Shown: positions 46,323 to 57,149, counted from the stretch's first letter. The stretch is 64,000 nt of DNA from Odobenus rosmarus divergens (GCF_000321225.1 NW_004452099.1:86435-150434), one strand, 5' to 3'. Translations and numbers: made by a program. The notes: generated by a model not told the origin, from the letters alone.

Positions 46323-46514
46323 GGGGTGCCTGGGTGGCTCAGGTGGTTAAGCATCTGCCTTTGGCTCAAGTCATGATCCCAGGGTCCTGGAATGGAGCTC
46401 CCTGCTGAGTGGGAAGCCTGCTTCTCCCTCTCCCAAAGCCCCTCCCTCTGTCTCTGCCTGCTCTCCTCCCACCGTGCACTCTCTCTCTCTCTCTCAAATA
46501 AATAAAATCTTAAA
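46323..46514 (+). mobile_element. Can-SINE (internally shortened)
   Basis: Complete head and tail, but the middle reads 'gggtcctggaatggagctccctgctgag', missing the usual 'gagccccgcatcgg'. The TSD aaaagtatacaatata at 46307-46322 / 46515-46530 is perfect over 16 bp, so the deletion either predates insertion or is internal. Confidence 0.96.
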
Positions 46515-46530
46515 AAAAGTATACAATATA

Positions 46531-48464
46531 AATGTGGAAAAATATAAAAATATTCAAAGAAGTTAAAAATAATAGGGGAACAATTTCTTATTTCATGGAT
46601 AAGAAAACTCTATATTATAAATACAAGTTGTTCCCAAATTAAATAATGAATTCAACACAATTTCATTTGTACTTCTAATATTTTTTGTAGAATTCAACAA
46701 TATTTTAAAATTTAAATAAAAGTGATGGTACAACATATATAAAGTCTATAGAATTAAAGTTGGGTTCATGTTTGCTTCAAAAAGGCATGTCTAAAATTTG
46801 GCATTTGTCCAGACTCTAGGAAAGTAACCTCTACACCCTTGAAATTTCCCTCGTGATATGTGTCTTAGTTATTCACAATGAACTCTTCCGGCTACACCTG
46901 GTAGTTGATGCTAATGAGATGACTCTTACTGTTAATGAAGGCAGGTTTCATCATTTAAGAAGTTGGCATGAATTAAATAATATTACACTATCTGCTAAAA
47001 CTTTTAGACATGTAAGGATGCTGCTATAAAATATGGACCCACACTCTAAGATCTGTTAAGGCAGGTGGTTATGATGATAATTAAATATTTAACATTGATT
47101 AAAATATCTTTTTGGAAGGCAACCTCATTAAGAACTTGTGTGATGAAAGACATAAGATTGTTAAGTGGCCTACAAGAGTTAAAGATACATTAACTCTTAG
47201 GAGGCACTGAAGAAGGTGACTTTAAATTAAAACCTGCCCTTATCTTCAATCCTTCTGAGAATCCCAGAGCACTAACAAGTAATGACAAAGCATCCCTATC
47301 AGTCATTTGGCTTGTCATAAACTAAATAACATGGTTTCAACACTGGTTTCAATTGTATTTTTTTTGTCCAGAGGTAGAGAGATAAATAGATAAATACTTA
47401 AAATTTTTAGATAAACATTAAACAATTATTGTATTCATTCATAGTTTTTTTGAATATGTACTTTTTCTAGAGATTCTTCTTTTTAGGACATCAAAGAATT
47501 TTGCTCATCTTGAACTTTCTCTGATTTCCAAGGCAATGCCGGAAAGTGTTTATGTAAAAGAGCTAATTTTTCACTAATGACTTGATCCTCATTGATTTCC
47601 TCCTTCAAAGGCTCCTTTTGTAACTTTTATCTAAAATCATAAAATTAGCAACTGATTGCACATTTTCTGTTCAAAGATAGCTCAAAGCAAAATTGTGGAT
47701 TTAAAAAGATTGAGATCTTCCTCACCTCTTTCCTATGCACTTTACCTCATTTGAAGGAAACATCTGACTCAGAAATGCTAAAATCCCCTTTTAAGAAAAT
47801 GGTACATCAGGAGTGGGAATAAAAGTAATGGTCTTCCTCTTCCATATTTATAGTTTTAACTTTTCTCTGCTTAGAAAGTTTTGTTGTCTGTTACTCCTTC
47901 TCCATAAACCTAAACATATGGGTAAGTTTATTCATATCAATTTAATTCATATCAAAGTTTAGGTCTTGATTGTACATATCACCTCCATAAATTTACTTAT
48001 GAACACCTTTTGTTAGAATATTATTTATAGTGTGGTCTGAGGATCGACATGGATCTAAATGTTATGATAAGTCTTGCAATAGACCGAGCTGACATGGTTG
48101 AAAACTTGGGCTGGGGATGGTACTGACACCTCAAAATGGGATTTGTTACAATTGGTAAACTACAATGAGGACTCGTTGCTCTGTGACCTCTGTGAACTTT
48201 GAAGAGAAGCAGGAGATCTACTGGAAGATTCTTGAAAAGATTCCACATATTAATATCATTGAGCCCAAGCCTCTGTCTTACCTTACACACAGGAGCCTGT
48301 TCTGAACCAGAAAGTAACTGAGAGGAATTTACTGATTGCGATAGAAACTTCTCCTTTAACATCTTGTATCCTGATACACTAGGGCTATGTTGGTGTGGCA
48401 AGTTCGGAAGGTCAGAAGTGCAGGTCAGTGTGCCTCAACTAGATAGCTTCTCCAGATCTCAAAC
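46531..48464. other. Repeat-poor unassigned DNA
   Basis: About 1.9 kb with no recognised transposon. A minus-strand open frame of 126 codons at 48021-48401 is the longest in the window, but I see no family, splice structure or context to support it. Confidence 0.45.
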
Positions 48465-48720
48465 ATTAAAATTGAGGTGTCTGCAGGGCTGTGTTCCTTT
48501 CTACTGTTTAGGAAAGAATCTGCTTCCCAGATTCTAGTTTGTGGTTAAATTCAATTATTTCAAATGATATTCCTGTTCCCTCATGGATGGATAGCCTAGG
48601 ATCATGGCCAGCTTCTAGAGGCAGACCTCATTTTCTAGTCTGGGACTCTTTCCATATTCAGACCCAGCAGGGAAGGGCTGAGTCCTCTAATTTCTTCCAT
48701 CAGGTATCTTTATCATTCCA
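48465..48720 (-). mobile_element. MLT1/MaLR LTR fragment, antisense
   Basis: The plus strand reads 'aggtgtctgcagggctgtgttcctttct...aggaaagaatctgcttcc' and 'atggccagcttctagaggcagacctcatt', then 'cagacccagcagggaagggctgagtcctct'. That is antisense MLT1 order. Terminal parts are missing or drifted. Confidence 0.6.
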
Positions 48721-48914
48721 ACCATTTCCATTTTAAAGCACTACTACTCTGAGGTAATGTTTTGGTCACCCTGATTCCCTCAGGGCCTTGAACGAAAATA
48801 TGAAAATGTATTTTTTTCACCAACTACAACTTCATTAACCCTGCCAAAGGATCAAAGAATTATTTCAACTTTTGAAAACTTTTACATAGTTGATTGATAT
48901 TACAACTGAAGATC

Positions 48915-49430
48915 ATGAGACTTCTTTACCTGAATTTTGGAAAACATGATATAAAGCATGCAGCTGAAAACATGTAAGCATCATGCAATAAGTAAAAGGG
49001 ATGAAGGATGGCAGAAACTTTTAATGCACCTGTTGAAACAATTTTACAGGACTCGAACTGAAAGTAAATGAAGTTATAAGAAGAAATAAATGGCTGTGAG
49101 AATGTTGACACTATCCTCATTTGAGAGACCCTAGATGTGAGACTAGAGAAATTTAGCAAAGATAAACTCACAGAAATAAATGAAGGTTATTGTGACAAAA
49201 ATAATGAAGCTGCCCCAGAAAAACTGATGCCGGGCAAAACTTGACAATAAAGGAACTCTCAGGAATATTTCAAGACATTGAAAGTTCAAAAGATAAAATG
49301 TTGGAAACAGATCTAAGTTTAGAAAGATTATGACAATTCATTAAGTCTCACTATCATAACTTGTATGTCAAGAAAATGAAGGTAAGAACTGTTAAAGTGT
49401 AATATCAAATTTACAAAGTTGTTTGCTGTT
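48915..49430 (+). pseudogene. Tigger (pogo-like, TcMar) transposase C-terminal remnant
   Basis: Translated with frame corrections, 48930 onward gives 'PEFWK' followed by an A/W-rich helical stretch ('GWQKLL'-like near 49008), and 49243-49350 gives an acidic/lysine-rich helix, 'ELSGIFQDIESSKDKMLE', then 'DLSLERL' before an in-frame stop. These are features of the C-terminal region of Tigger-family transposases. This part follows the DDE catalytic core, which I do not see. The element is a dead fossil with several stops. Low complexity makes chance similarity possible, but two regions in the right order and spacing support the call. Confidence 0.65.
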
Positions 49431-50664
49431 GTTTTTTTACTAAGAGGTAAAACACAAATTTCTCAAAATTTTCTAATGTTTAAACTGTAATAAATAAATA
49501 TTTTTCTTCATTTCTCAAACATGTAAAACCAATGGTAAAGGAGTTTTTAATGTCGTAACAGAAATTTGTAGAGGTCATGGAACAATCATAATTTTTCCAG
49601 TTGATTCTTAAGATCGTTTGCATGGTTGCACTTAGCATGGTTATTTTTTTGGTTCCGCACTGGTACAAAGTGCTGCTTGCTTGTGCATCTGCAATTCCTT
49701 TCTCCCATCACTTTTGCCATGGTTGGCATAATTTTCAGTTTTGTATATGCTATGTGTACACAATACATTGTCTCTATTTTTGTTTTAAACTAACAGTTAT
49801 GTTTTGGAGCAGTGAGAAATAAGAAAACGTGATTTGGCTTCCCTATTCCACTTTAGACACTTCATTTATTTGGGTAGATCCAAGTTTCTAATCTATATCA
49901 TATTTCTTCTGTATGAACAACCACCTTTACCATTTCTTATAAAATAGGCCTACTGATGATGAATTTTCTTAGTTTTTGTTTTCCCGAGAAAGTCTATTTT
50001 CACCACCATTTTAAAGGATATCTTTACTGGGAATAGATTTGCTTGACACTTTTCTTCTTTCTATAATATGAAGATGTCTTCTTACTTCTGTGGTTTCTGA
50101 TCAGTCTGCTATAATATTTACCCTTTTTCCTTTTATAGGTAATTTGTCTTTTTTTCCCCTCCATTAAGGTTTTCTTTATGTCTCCAGTTTTCAAGAGTTT
50201 GTATATCATGTGCCTAGGCCTTATGTTTTGGTGTTTTTGGTGTTTAGTTTGTTTTGGTATTTTTCCCACTTGCTCTTTTCCGAACTTCTTGGTGTCTGTC
50301 ATTAACTTGAAATGCTCAGTTAGTATTCCTTTAAATAATTCTTTTGCCCTGTTCTGTCTTTTTTCCTCCTGTGATTCCAATTTATGCATATGTTAGGTTA
50401 TTTGATTTTGTCTCACAGCTCTTAGATCTATTGTTTGATTGTTTTTATACTTTTTTCTCTTTGCATTTTTAAGTAAGTATTTATTTATTACCCTACTGCA
50501 AATTGACTGATTCTTTCTTGGATGCACTGCATAAATTGATTAGCATATTGATGACATTCTTCATCTGCTAACTTTGTTTTTAATTGATATCAATTCCATT
50601 TCATTTATTGATTTCACCTTTCTGCTGAAATTACCTATATGATCTTGCATGTCACCTATGTTTT

Positions 50665-50865
50665 TTTTTCCTTTTTTAAAAAATATTTTATTTATTTGAC
50701 AGAGAGAGAGACAGCGAGAGAGGGAACACAAGCAGGGGGAGTGGGAGAGGGAGAAGCAGGCTTCCCGCCGAGCAGGGAGCCCGATGTGGGGCTCCATCCC
50801 AGGACCCTGGGACAATGACCTGAGCCGAAGGCAGATGCTTAACAACTGAGCCACCCAGGCGTCCC
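50665..50865 (-). mobile_element. Can-SINE inside the HAL1/L1M element
   Basis: Complete on the minus strand, 'ctccccctgcttgtgttccc' subtype. The TSD tcacctatgtttt / tcacctacgtttt at 50652-50664 / 50866-50878 matches at 12 of 13 positions. Confidence 0.96.
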
Positions 50866-51084
50866 TCACCTACGTTTTCAGTTAAAGATTTTTACATAGC
50901 ATACACTATTATTGTATCATATTAACAAATATGGACATACTTGTTTTAAATTCCTTGTATCATAATTAAAACATATTTATCATATCTGACCTTCTGGTGA
51001 TGGCTTGGCCTTATCAGACTGTGTTTTCTCCTTGCCTTTTTGTATCCTTTAAGTTTTTGCGAAAATGTCCTTGCCTTTCTATAT

Positions 51085-51192
51085 GCTTTTAAGTTTTTGT
51101 TTTTGTTTTTGTTTTTTTGAAAATGAGACATTTTACGTAGTATGGTAGATAATAAGTTTTTGGATATTTTTTGTTTTGTTTTGTTTTGTAAT
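51085..51192. repeat. (GTTTTT)n and (TTTTG)n simple repeats
   Basis: Two short T/G repeats, at 51093-51118 and 51168-51190, separated by unique sequence. Confidence 0.8.
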
Positions 51193-51310
51193 GATTAGAG
51201 ATGAGCATGTCTTTTCTTCTCCCAGGCTTTTGGTGTTAAATCAGAATTTGAGCTTGGTTAAATTCTGTTGTATTTGTTCCCTCTAGTGCACCACAGTCTT
51301 CCATTCCTTC

Positions 51311-52060
51311 TGAAAATAACTTGGGCTGGAGAATAAGATACTTTGCAGAAGTGTTTCTCAGTGTCTGCTTCTTTCTGGGCTTTGGATCTTACTGTTTGGC
51401 AGCTCTCAGAGAGCCTCCTTCTCTTGTGGTTCTCCTTGGAACTTGCAGCATGGGGTTGCTGGTGGTATGGATTAGCATTCTCTGATGTTCTAATTAAGTC
51501 ACAGTCTTAGGCAAGTGTGATACTGGGTTTGGGGAGTGTGAGCAGTAAAAGGAGCCTATCATTCTATCTTTCCTTGAGCAGTAAAAGGAGCCTATCATTC
51601 TTGCTGTCCTTCCTTGAGCAGTAAAAGGAGCCATCATTCTTGCTGCCATTCCCCAGGTGTAGAGCTGTTTTTTCCTCTGTTCTCCTCCCCTATCTGCAGG
51701 TGGTTGCCTCCCACCCCACACTCCCCCATAAACCTAGACTACTCTTTCTGTTGCTCTTCCTCTGCAGGTCAAGACTCTTGATTCTTATGGAGTTAGGGGA
51801 AATGGGTAAGAGTGGAGTCCTGCAGGGGCCAGTGTTTCCATCATCCACAAGTACTGGGTGGGGCAAGTTGCATTCTCAGGGTGCTACCTACATTTCCTGG
51901 GAGAACCTGGTCTGGATCCTGGAGGAAAACCCTGCAAATGGATTGAAAGCCCCTCTAATTGTGATCTCCAGGAGCTTCAGACTTTCATTCCTGCTCATAG
52001 CTAGCCTTTAGCAATTTATTAAAAATTTCAGGCTGAATCTTCTTTTTAAGATTATATGGT
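51311..52060. other. GC-richer unassigned segment, possibly L1/HAL1 5' sequence
   Basis: No gene is recognised. It is more G/C-rich than its surroundings and follows an antisense L1/HAL1, so it may be that element's 5'UTR. It contains a three-copy tandem repeat. Confidence 0.35.
51541..51652 (+). repeat. Three-copy tandem repeat, 36-40 bp unit
   Basis: Units beginning agcagtaaaaggagcc start at 51541, 51577 and 51617. The second and third share 'atcattcttgctg', which the first lacks. Confidence 0.95.
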
Positions 52061-52529
52061 GTCCTTTGAATCATACCCAGGTAATCAAATCCATAGAATC
52101 TATTTCTCCCTGAACTAGACTGTTATTCTCATGATTTCACTTAGCCATTTGTCTTATGCCCCGAAGAGCGAAGAGTAGTCATTAATTGGCAGTTTCTCCA
52201 AGTTTTCCTCTTGTAAATATGATAGGATGCTCTTTTTTGCTTTCAACATTGCTAAGCTTGTATAGCTTTTTAAATGAAAATTAATATTATTTTCAATTCC
52301 AAAATTGATGATTTTTTCTCAATCAAGTTTTGAACCATAAAAAAGTAAAAATAAAAAGGTAATCTAAACTTATTATATTACCATGTAAAAATGTGAAAAA
52401 ATAACCATCATCCAGTGTTAAAGCATTTAGTTTGAATCCAAGTATAATCCAGTAGAAAGAATCACGTATTTTTTTAATTTTTATTTATTTAATTTATTCA
52501 TTTTTTAGGGGGGGTGGGCACTGGGAGAA
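52061..52529. other. Unassigned AT-rich DNA
   Basis: Nothing is recognised. Confidence 0.4.
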
Positions 52530-52539
52530 GGAGAGAGTG

Positions 52540-53335
52540 GCTGAATAGATTAAAAAACAAACACACAACAACAACTATGACAAAAACAAAACCCATCCAT
52601 ATGCAACCCACAAGAGTCACTTTAGATATAAGCACACACAGACTGAAGATAACGATATGGAAAAAGATGTTCCATGCAAATGGAAACCAAAAGAAAGCTG
52701 GGGTAGCTATCAGACAAAATATATTTTAAAACAAAGGCTGTGTTAAGAGACAAAGAATGGCATTACATAATGATACAGAATGGAGGTTCCTCAAAAAAAA
52801 AAAAAAAAACAATGATCTGGCAATACCACTTCTGGGTATTTATCTGAAGAAAACAAAAACACGAATTTGAAAACATATCTGCACCCCCATGTTCATTGGG
52901 CAGTATTTACAATAGCTGAGCTTGGAAACAACCTAAATGCCTATCAACGAATGAATACCAAGATTTCTTTATAATATATACCATATATATATGTATATAT
53001 ATATATATATATATACATATATATATGCAATGGGATACTATTCAGCTATAGAAAAAGAATGAAATCTTGCCATTTGTGACAATATGCATGGACTTTGAGG
53101 TCAGTATGCTAAGTGAAACAAGTGAGACAGAGAAAGACAAATATTAACAAAGCAAACAAACAAAGTTCACAAATACAGAGAACAGCCTGATAGTTGCCAG
53201 GGGCAGAAGGTGGAAGGTGAGTGACATGGAGAAGTGGGTCAAAAAGTATAAACTGCCAGTTGTAAAATAAATAAGTTATGGGGACAAAATGTATAGCATA
53301 GTAAGTATAGTTAATAATATATTTAAACAAAAAAA
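52540..53335 (+). mobile_element. Old L1 with large internal deletion
   Basis: 52560-52772 encodes a degraded piece of the ORF2 endonuclease region ('NGNQKKAGVAI' at about 52679-52711, then a 'rdkegh-im'-like stretch). The sequence then jumps at about 52773-52800 straight to the ORF2 C-terminus ('gcaataccacttctgggtatttatctgaag', 'caatgggatactattcagctata'), and the 3'UTR ends '...gttatggggacaaaatgtatagcatagtaagtatagttaataatatatttaaac'. The reverse-transcriptase region is absent. Confidence 0.85.
52982..53027. repeat. 46-bp perfect palindrome of AT repeats
   Basis: The sequence from c52982 to g53027 is its own reverse complement, centred between 53004 and 53005. The (AT)n runs are broken symmetrically at g52993 and c53016. 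Confidence 0.97.
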
Positions 53336-53340
53336 TTCAC

Positions 53341-53890
53341 ACTATTATTAAGAGCTACACATAAAATATCCTACAGTTTAGTTCCACAAAGTAAAATATT
53401 TTGAATTAAATAATATATATTTCTTTGTTGTTTTAGCAATGCAAATAACATGACTCCTGTATTCCCTCTAATTTGTAATAGTGATGAATGACTCTCATTC
53501 ATCATTTCTCATCTAAACTAACACCAGAGAAACCTGAAATGTCTTACAGTTCCATGAACTTAGATGTAAATACCAATGAGTTTAGAAGAACAGCAACTCA
53601 AGGAATGGCCATTGCAAAAGAAAGAGAACACTTTGTGATAAATTTGCATCTCTGAAATGAAAATAATTCTAACTTGTCAAAGTATTCTTCACTTACTGTG
53701 AAATGACAATGCAAACATTAAACAATGTGAAAGAAGGAATGAATAATTTTCCATGCCTTTTATTATTTTCATCATGGTGTGTGTTATTTTTTCCCAACTT
53801 TTCATTCTGCATATTTAAAATATATTAAACTATAAATCTGCTTGTCTTTTTCTAGGATATGACTCATTGTGCATACATATAGCTTCAAAA
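53341..53890. other. Unassigned AT-rich DNA
   Basis: Nothing is recognised. Confidence 0.4.
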
Positions 53891-53903
53891 AAAACTTTTC
53901 TTC

Positions 53904-54094
53904 CGGGGAGCCTGGGTGGTTCAGTCAGTTAAGCATCGGACTCTGGATTTCCACTCAGGTCATAATCAGGGTCATGGGACCAAGACCTGGGTGGGGATCC
54001 GTGCTCAACATGGAGTCAGCTTGGGATTCTCTTTCCCTCTCCCTTTCCTTTGCCCCACCCACCTGCTCACCTGCATGCACTCTCTCTCTCTCAA

Positions 54095-54133
<39 letters not shown>

Positions 54134-54148
54134 AATCTTGAGAAAAAC
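53904..54148 (+). mobile_element. Can-SINE (older subtype) with expanded tail
   Basis: Head ggggagcctgggtggttcagtcag, 'gactctggatttccactcaggtc', 'ctcaacatggagtcagcttgggattct', CT-rich part. The TSD 53891-53903 / 54149-54161 matches at 12 of 13 positions. Confidence 0.94.
54093..54134 (+). repeat. (AATA)n microsatellite in a SINE tail
   Basis: About ten uninterrupted AATA units where most copies in the window have two or three. Confidence 0.95.
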
Positions 54149-54161
54149 ACAACTTTTCTTC

Positions 54162-55120
54162 TGCTTGACTTACAAATTTTAATTGGCAGAAATTTGATAA
54201 AATAACTATTTTGCCTACTATGTAGATCATCTATAATTCTTCTGCTCTTGGTCCCCTACAACTTCCTTTTTTTGTTTGCTTGTTTTATAGATTGCAAGAG
54301 TTATACCTAGAAGAAATCCTAAAGTTTTTTATCACTCCCCTTATTTGACCAGTAAGAAGACTTTAGAGACTTTTAGTGATATTCTTCGAGAATTATGCAG
54401 CTAATGGAAGTCTCATGGCTGCCAAAATTATACTATGTTCTCTCCTCCTTGATACCAAAAGTGTAATAGCAATAACATTAGTGATCCCAGGAACTGAAGC
54501 TGGATGCATATTTTACTTACAGCTTCATACTGATAGTACTACACCATGATTTATATCTTTGAATATACAAGAAAGATTCCTATATGTATGATAAATGATG
54601 GACATAAGCAGATATTTTAAAAGATTCTACTCTTTAAAATGGTTCTAAGAGGACACTTTGATAACATGAGCAAAATTTAATTGTATGGTTCCCATCACTC
54701 TATTGGTCCATAATATTACAAAAACAAGTGTTATTAGAGTACAGATTAAAGACAGTAGGTTGAAGATGTGGAGAGATACAATGAATTTTTAAAAACCAAA
54801 CTGTTTAATGTATAAAAATTCTTCCAAGTTTATTCATCAAATAAAACAATGTTCATTCTATATTTTATTCTCAAATATGCAATATATACTTTGAAATGGA
54901 AATAATCCCTTAGGGTAAGTGATAATGAACTGCTTTCAATTACATTTTATGGTTATGACCTTTGTTTCAACAATAATTTAACATTTTAATTAAATCTGCA
55001 ATCATTCTTTTTTCTAAAAATTTGTCCTTTATCCCTTTTGTTAGAATTTAATGAAGTAATTTTCCATCCCAACCTGCAATATCTGGTTACGAATTTAATA
55101 CCATTTTTTCAATGAAGTAC
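54162..55120. other. Unassigned DNA, possible decayed MIR
   Basis: No gene is recognised. 54337-54440 ('ttatttgaccagtaagaagactttagagac...attatgcagctaatggaag') weakly resembles antisense MIR. Confidence 0.35.
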
Positions 55121-55138
55121 CTCTATGTTATTTATCTT

Positions 55139-55340
55139 TTTAAAAATATTTTACTTATTTATTTATTTGACAGAGAGAGAGAGAGAGAGCACAAGCAGGG
55201 TAAGTGGCAGGCAGAGGGAGAGAGAGAAGCAGGCACCCCACTGAGCAGGGAGCCTGATGCGGGGCTCTATGCCAGGACCCTGGGATCATGACCTGAGCCA
55301 AAGGCAGATACTTAACCAACTGAGCCACCCAGGCACCCCC
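55139..55340 (-). mobile_element. Can-SINE
   Basis: Complete on the minus strand. The TSD ctctatgttatttatctt / ctttatgttatttatctt at 55121-55138 / 55341-55358 matches at 17 of 18 positions. Confidence 0.96.
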
Positions 55341-55574
55341 CTTTATGTTATTTATCTTAAGACAATCTTTGGATGACTGGAAAATTAAGAAATATTTTGA
55401 CTTATCATCAAATAATTAACGAATATAAAGTTGAGGTAAATTATAATTAGCACTTTATTGTAAATGTATTTTATTTTTTTAGTGTAAATGTGTTTCAAAC
55501 TGTCTTGACATACAAATAAATATGTATAAGATTTTTCTTGTAACTTTTTGACTCCAGAACTTCACATCATCTTA

Positions 55575-55714
55575 TTTTTTTTGAAATTCTTTTTTTTAAG
55601 ATTTTATTATTTATTTGAGAGAGAAAGACTGAGAGAGAGAGAAAGAGCACAAGATGGGGGAGGGTTAGAAGGAGAAGCACACTCCCAACTGAGCAGGGAG
55701 CCCAATGCAGAGCT
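55575..55714 (-). mobile_element. Can-SINE lacking its tRNA-like head
   Basis: Minus-strand tail and CT-rich body run to '...ctctgcattgggctccctgctcagttgg', then stop without the tRNA-like head. A 19-bp TSD at 55556-55574 / 55715-55733 (18 of 19) shows that it inserted in this truncated form. Confidence 0.93.
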
Positions 55715-55749
55715 AGAACTTCGCATCATCTTAGAGAAAAAAAAAAAAT

Positions 55750-55965
55750 GGTGAGAGAGAGAGAAACCGAGAATCAGACTCTTAACTGTAGAGAACAAAC
55801 TGATGGTGACTGGAGGGGTGGTGTGTGGGAGATGGGTGAAATAGACGATGGGGATTAACGAGTACATTTATCATGATGAGCACCGAGCAATATATAGAAT
55901 TTACACCTAAAACTAATATAACACTGCATGTTAACCATATTGGAATTTAAAACAAAAAACTTAAT
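55750..55965 (+). mobile_element. L1 3' end (older carnivoran type)
   Basis: 'gagagagaaaccgagaatcagactcttaactgtagagaacaaactgatgg' leads into 'gggtgaaatagacgatggggattaacgagtacatt', 'gatgagcaccgagcaa', 'acctaaaactaatataacactgcatgttaaccatattggaatttaaaacaaaaaactta'. This is the same class of 3' end as at 16190-16372. Confidence 0.9.
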
Positions 55966-56111
55966 GGAAAAACAATATTTAATGTAAAAAATTGTAGTAT
56001 TTAAAATCAGTAGCTTAAAAATGGAAATGTATTTATTCATGTATTTACATGAATTAATTACCTACTAGTTACAAAATACTCTGTGAGTACATTTTGACAT
56101 AAAACACTTGA

Positions 56112-56306
56112 GGGGTCCCTGGGTAGCTCAGTCAGTTAAGTGTCTGCCTCTGGTCAGGTCAGGATCCTGGAGTCCTGGGATCAAGCCCAGGGTTCCCTGC
56201 TCAACGCAGAGTCTGCTTCTCCCTCTCTCTCCTCCTGCTCATGGTGTTCTCTCTTTCGCTCGCTCACTCTCTTTCTCTCAAATAAGTAAATAAATAAAAT
56301 CTTTAA
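56112..56306 (+). mobile_element. Can-SINE
   Basis: Head ggggtccctgggtagctcagtcag, body, 'ctttctctcaaataagtaaataaataaaatctttaaaaaa' tail. A short TSD aaaacact at 56101-56108 / 56307-56314 is likely. Confidence 0.93.
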
Positions 56307-56559
56307 AAAAACACTAACTGAAAAAAATCTGTGACTCTACCTATGAATACTGTAGTGGTAGTTTGAACTATAGTTTTCATGCTGTGATACAAAGATGTGC
56401 TTGAAAGCATAACACTAAATAGAGACAGTAAAAAAGAAAAAAATCTCTACCTTGTCATATAATAGGGAAACCACAGAAAAACTTGTGTCTTGTTTTCCAT
56501 TCTTTTATTTTCTACTTTATGTCCTATGTCCTCTGTAAATAGCATAAGATTATTGATAA

Positions 56560-56700
56560 TATATGATAATGGATAAATTCATAGACTTTGAAGCTAAATG
56601 CTAGAGTTCAAATTTTAGTTTGCTGTCTTACAGAATTTAACTTTTTCCTACTAGTTTTCTCTATCTTTAGACACATATTAATATAACTTACCACATTAAA
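56560..56700 (+). mobile_element. MIR SINE, degraded (tentative)
   Basis: 'ggataaattcatagactttgaagctaaatgctagagttcaaattttagtttgctgtcttac' has the order of MIR 'gagcacagactctggagccagactgcctgggttcaaatcccagctctgccacttac'. The 3' part is too drifted to confirm. Confidence 0.5.
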
Positions 56701-56779
56701 ATAATAAGTGTATGATTGCCACAACAAATATAAATTTATCATAATTCAAAATCTATTCCAGATTAAAATAAAAATTATG

Positions 56780-56965
56780 ATATTATCTTATTGAAAAAAA
56801 AACCCTAAAGCTAATATCAGACATTATGGTGAAATATAAGAATTATACCTTTTAAAATAAAAAATGAGATCAGAATGCCTACTATCTCCAGTTTTGTTAA
56901 ATAATGTACTGGAGGAACTTGCCAAAGACATAGGACAGGAAAGGAATTTGAATATTTTTAAGGAT
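56780..56965 (+). mobile_element. Old L1 ORF2 reverse-transcriptase fragment
   Basis: 'gctaatatcagacattatggtgaaa...agaatgcctactatctccagttttgttaaataatgtactggaggaacttgccaaagacataggacaggaaagg' reads 'LEELAKDIGQER', the segment just before the conserved catalytic block of ORF2. It is a short isolated piece. Confidence 0.8.
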
Positions 56966-57149
56966 ACAGGATACCTATTCCAAACAATTACTATCTTCAA
57001 GACAATGATGTTTAAAGATATTATTCAAATATTAAATTTCAGCCTGTTTTCTCTATTTACAAGCAATATTTAGAAAGTAGAATCCTTTGTAATGTAAATA
57101 GTTTAATTATATAAATTATTTGACAATATCAGTAGAATTTTTTTATGTA

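Larger units (their letters stand above)
49890..51310 (-). mobile_element. HAL1/L1M ORF1 and upstream region, antisense
   Basis: The minus strand at 50389-50024 stays open for 121 codons and resembles the L1 ORF1p C-terminal half: a basic '...RPRHMIYKLLKTGDIKKTL' segment followed by 'KKRQITYKRKKG', matching the RNA-binding C-terminal domain layout. Upstream (plus-strand right) comes 'aatttatgcatatgttagg', where ORF1 of this class reads NIRI-G. Further right, 51180-51310 is T-rich 5' sequence. No ORF2 follows, as in HAL1 (half-L1) elements. Confidence 0.7.

Noticed and set aside
48021..48401. Longest open frame in the window (126 codons, minus strand)
   Set aside because: I recognise no domain or family. 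Length alone in 64 kb searched in six frames is within chance.
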